Shown: positions 5,824 to 6,423 of the stretch, piece after piece | Position numbering within the stretch: the first letter of the stretch is position 1 | How the letters are laid out: each line of letters opens with the position of its first letter | Assembly (NCBI GenBank): GCA_937881145.1 | Contig: CALGFL010000315.1 | Span: 1 to 6,423, forward strand | DNA: 6,423 nt | Direction: 5' to 3' | From: an uncultured Bordetella sp. | Lineage (GTDB): Bacteria; Pseudomonadota; Gammaproteobacteria; Burkholderiales; Burkholderiaceae_B | Position numbers and translations under genes: made by a program | The notes under the pieces: model-generated | Databases searched by the model: none | What the model saw: the letters and a program-made list of their open reading frames with translations, nothing else | What the model was told of the DNA's origin: nothing

Positions 5824-6423
5824 TCAGTAAGACTTGGGCAGGCCGAGCACGCGCTCGGCGATGAAGCACATGATGAGTTGCGGGCTCACCGGCGCGATGC
5901 GCGGAATATACGATTCGCGCAGCAGGCGCTCGACGCGGTACTCGCGCGAGTAGCCCATGCCGCCCAGTGTCATGATGGCGGTCTGGCAGGCGTTGTGCCC
6001 GGCTTCGGCCGCCAGGTATTTGGCAGCATTGGCCTCGGCGCCGCACGACAGGCCGGCGTCGTAGCGCGAGGCCGCCTTGAGCATCATGAGGTTGGCCGAT
6101 TCCAGTTGCATCCAGGCTTGCGCCAGCGGATGCTGCACGCCCTGGTTCATGCCGATGGGCCGGCCGAACACCACGCGCTCCTTGGCATAGCGCGTGGCGA
6201 TGTCCAGCGCGGCCCGGCCGATGCCCACGGCCTCGGCGGCAACCAGAATGCGTTCCGGATTCAAGCCGTGCAGGATGTATTCGAAGCCCTTGTCTTCTTC
6301 GCCGATGCGGTCTTCTTCGGGAATGAAGAGATCGTCGATGAACAGCATGTTGGTGTCGACGGCCGCGCGCCCCATCTTGTCGATCTTGCGCACCTCGACC
6401 TTGCTGCGGTCCAGCTTGGTGTA
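5824..6423 (-). CDS. Acyl-CoA dehydrogenase, C-terminal half (5' end outside window)
   Basis: The C-terminal 199 residues of an FAD-dependent acyl-CoA dehydrogenase; the frame is open to the window edge, so the true start lies beyond 6423. Visible are the end of the middle beta domain (KVEVRKIDKMGRAAVDTNMLFIDDLFIPEEDRIGEEDKGF) and the whole C-terminal helical domain. This domain includes LNPERILVAAEAVGIGRAALDIATRYAKERVVFGRPIG, the AAKYLAAEAGHNACQTAIMTLGGMGYSREYRVERLLRE flavin-side segment and the terminal IAERVLGLPKSY. The enzyme forms a 2,3-double bond in an acyl-CoA and passes electrons to ETF. The usual C-terminal catalytic Glu ('Y-E-G-T') is missing; that stretch reads PRIAPVSPQLI. A Glu (visible residue 57, codon 6253-6255) sits in LNPER, where isovaleryl-CoA dehydrogenase carries its base. 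It is the first visible gene of the minus-strand operon, 11 nt before the CoA-transferase. Confidence 0.94.
   Translation of the reverse strand, partial: YTKLDRSKVEVRKIDKMGRAAVDTNMLFIDDLFIPEEDRIGEEDKGFEYILHGLNPERILVAAEAVGIGRAALDIATRYAKERVVFGRPIGMNQGVQHPLAQAWMQLESANLMMLKAASRYDAGLSCGAEANAAKYLAAEAGHNACQTAIMTLGGMGYSREYRVERLLRESYIPRIAPVSPQLIMCFIAERVLGLPKSY

Noticed and set aside
5063..5830. Plus-strand open frame (255 codons) opposite the CoA-transferase
   Set aside because: The product is Gly/Arg/His-rich without motifs; the minus strand carries the intact CoA-transferase with its catalytic Asp.

Overview
The window reads as chromosomal DNA from a GC-rich betaproteobacterium. Codon use is strongly G/C-ending, reading frames are tightly packed, and the gene mix (IclR regulator, class III CoA-transferase, acyl-CoA dehydrogenase, MaoC-like protein, periplasmic binding protein) is typical of Bordetella, Achromobacter and relatives. 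The genus is inferred from style, not from a marker gene. No RNA gene, mobile element, CRISPR array or phage sequence is visible, and no stretch over 300 bases lacks a gene.

Layout. On the plus strand (1-1958) lie the 3' part of a short-chain dehydrogenase/reductase (SDR) gene resembling gluconate 5-dehydrogenases, then a complete NAD-type aldehyde dehydrogenase gene with a GTG start. These converge on a five-gene minus-strand cluster (6423 down to 2004). In transcription order this is acyl-CoA dehydrogenase (5' end outside the window), class III CoA-transferase, IclR-type regulator, MaoC-like hot-dog protein, and a secreted type I solute-binding protein. A perfect 9-bp GC-rich hairpin lies in the 45-bp gap between the converging genes.

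How the genes may work together. The minus-strand set looks like one catabolic operon. The binding protein would capture an acid, the CoA-transferase would make its CoA thioester, the acyl-CoA dehydrogenase would introduce a double bond, and the MaoC-fold protein would act on the resulting acyl-CoA. The IclR protein, encoded inside the operon, would sense substrate or product. The first four genes are joined by an 11-nt gap, a direct TGA/ATG abutment and a 4-nt ATGA overlap, so co-expression is well supported. The binding-protein gene follows after 78 bp with its own strong Shine-Dalgarno sequence. The plus-strand SDR and aldehyde dehydrogenase could supply such an acid by oxidising an alcohol and aldehyde, but nothing here proves a shared pathway.

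The most notable points are active-site departures. The MaoC-like protein lacks the hydratase Asp/His pair. The acyl-CoA dehydrogenase lacks the usual C-terminal catalytic Glu but has a Glu at the alternative isovaleryl-CoA-dehydrogenase-type position. The SDR has Asp where the catalytic-tetrad Asn is expected. I found no convincing novel system; this is mainly an ordinary catabolic locus with an unassigned substrate.
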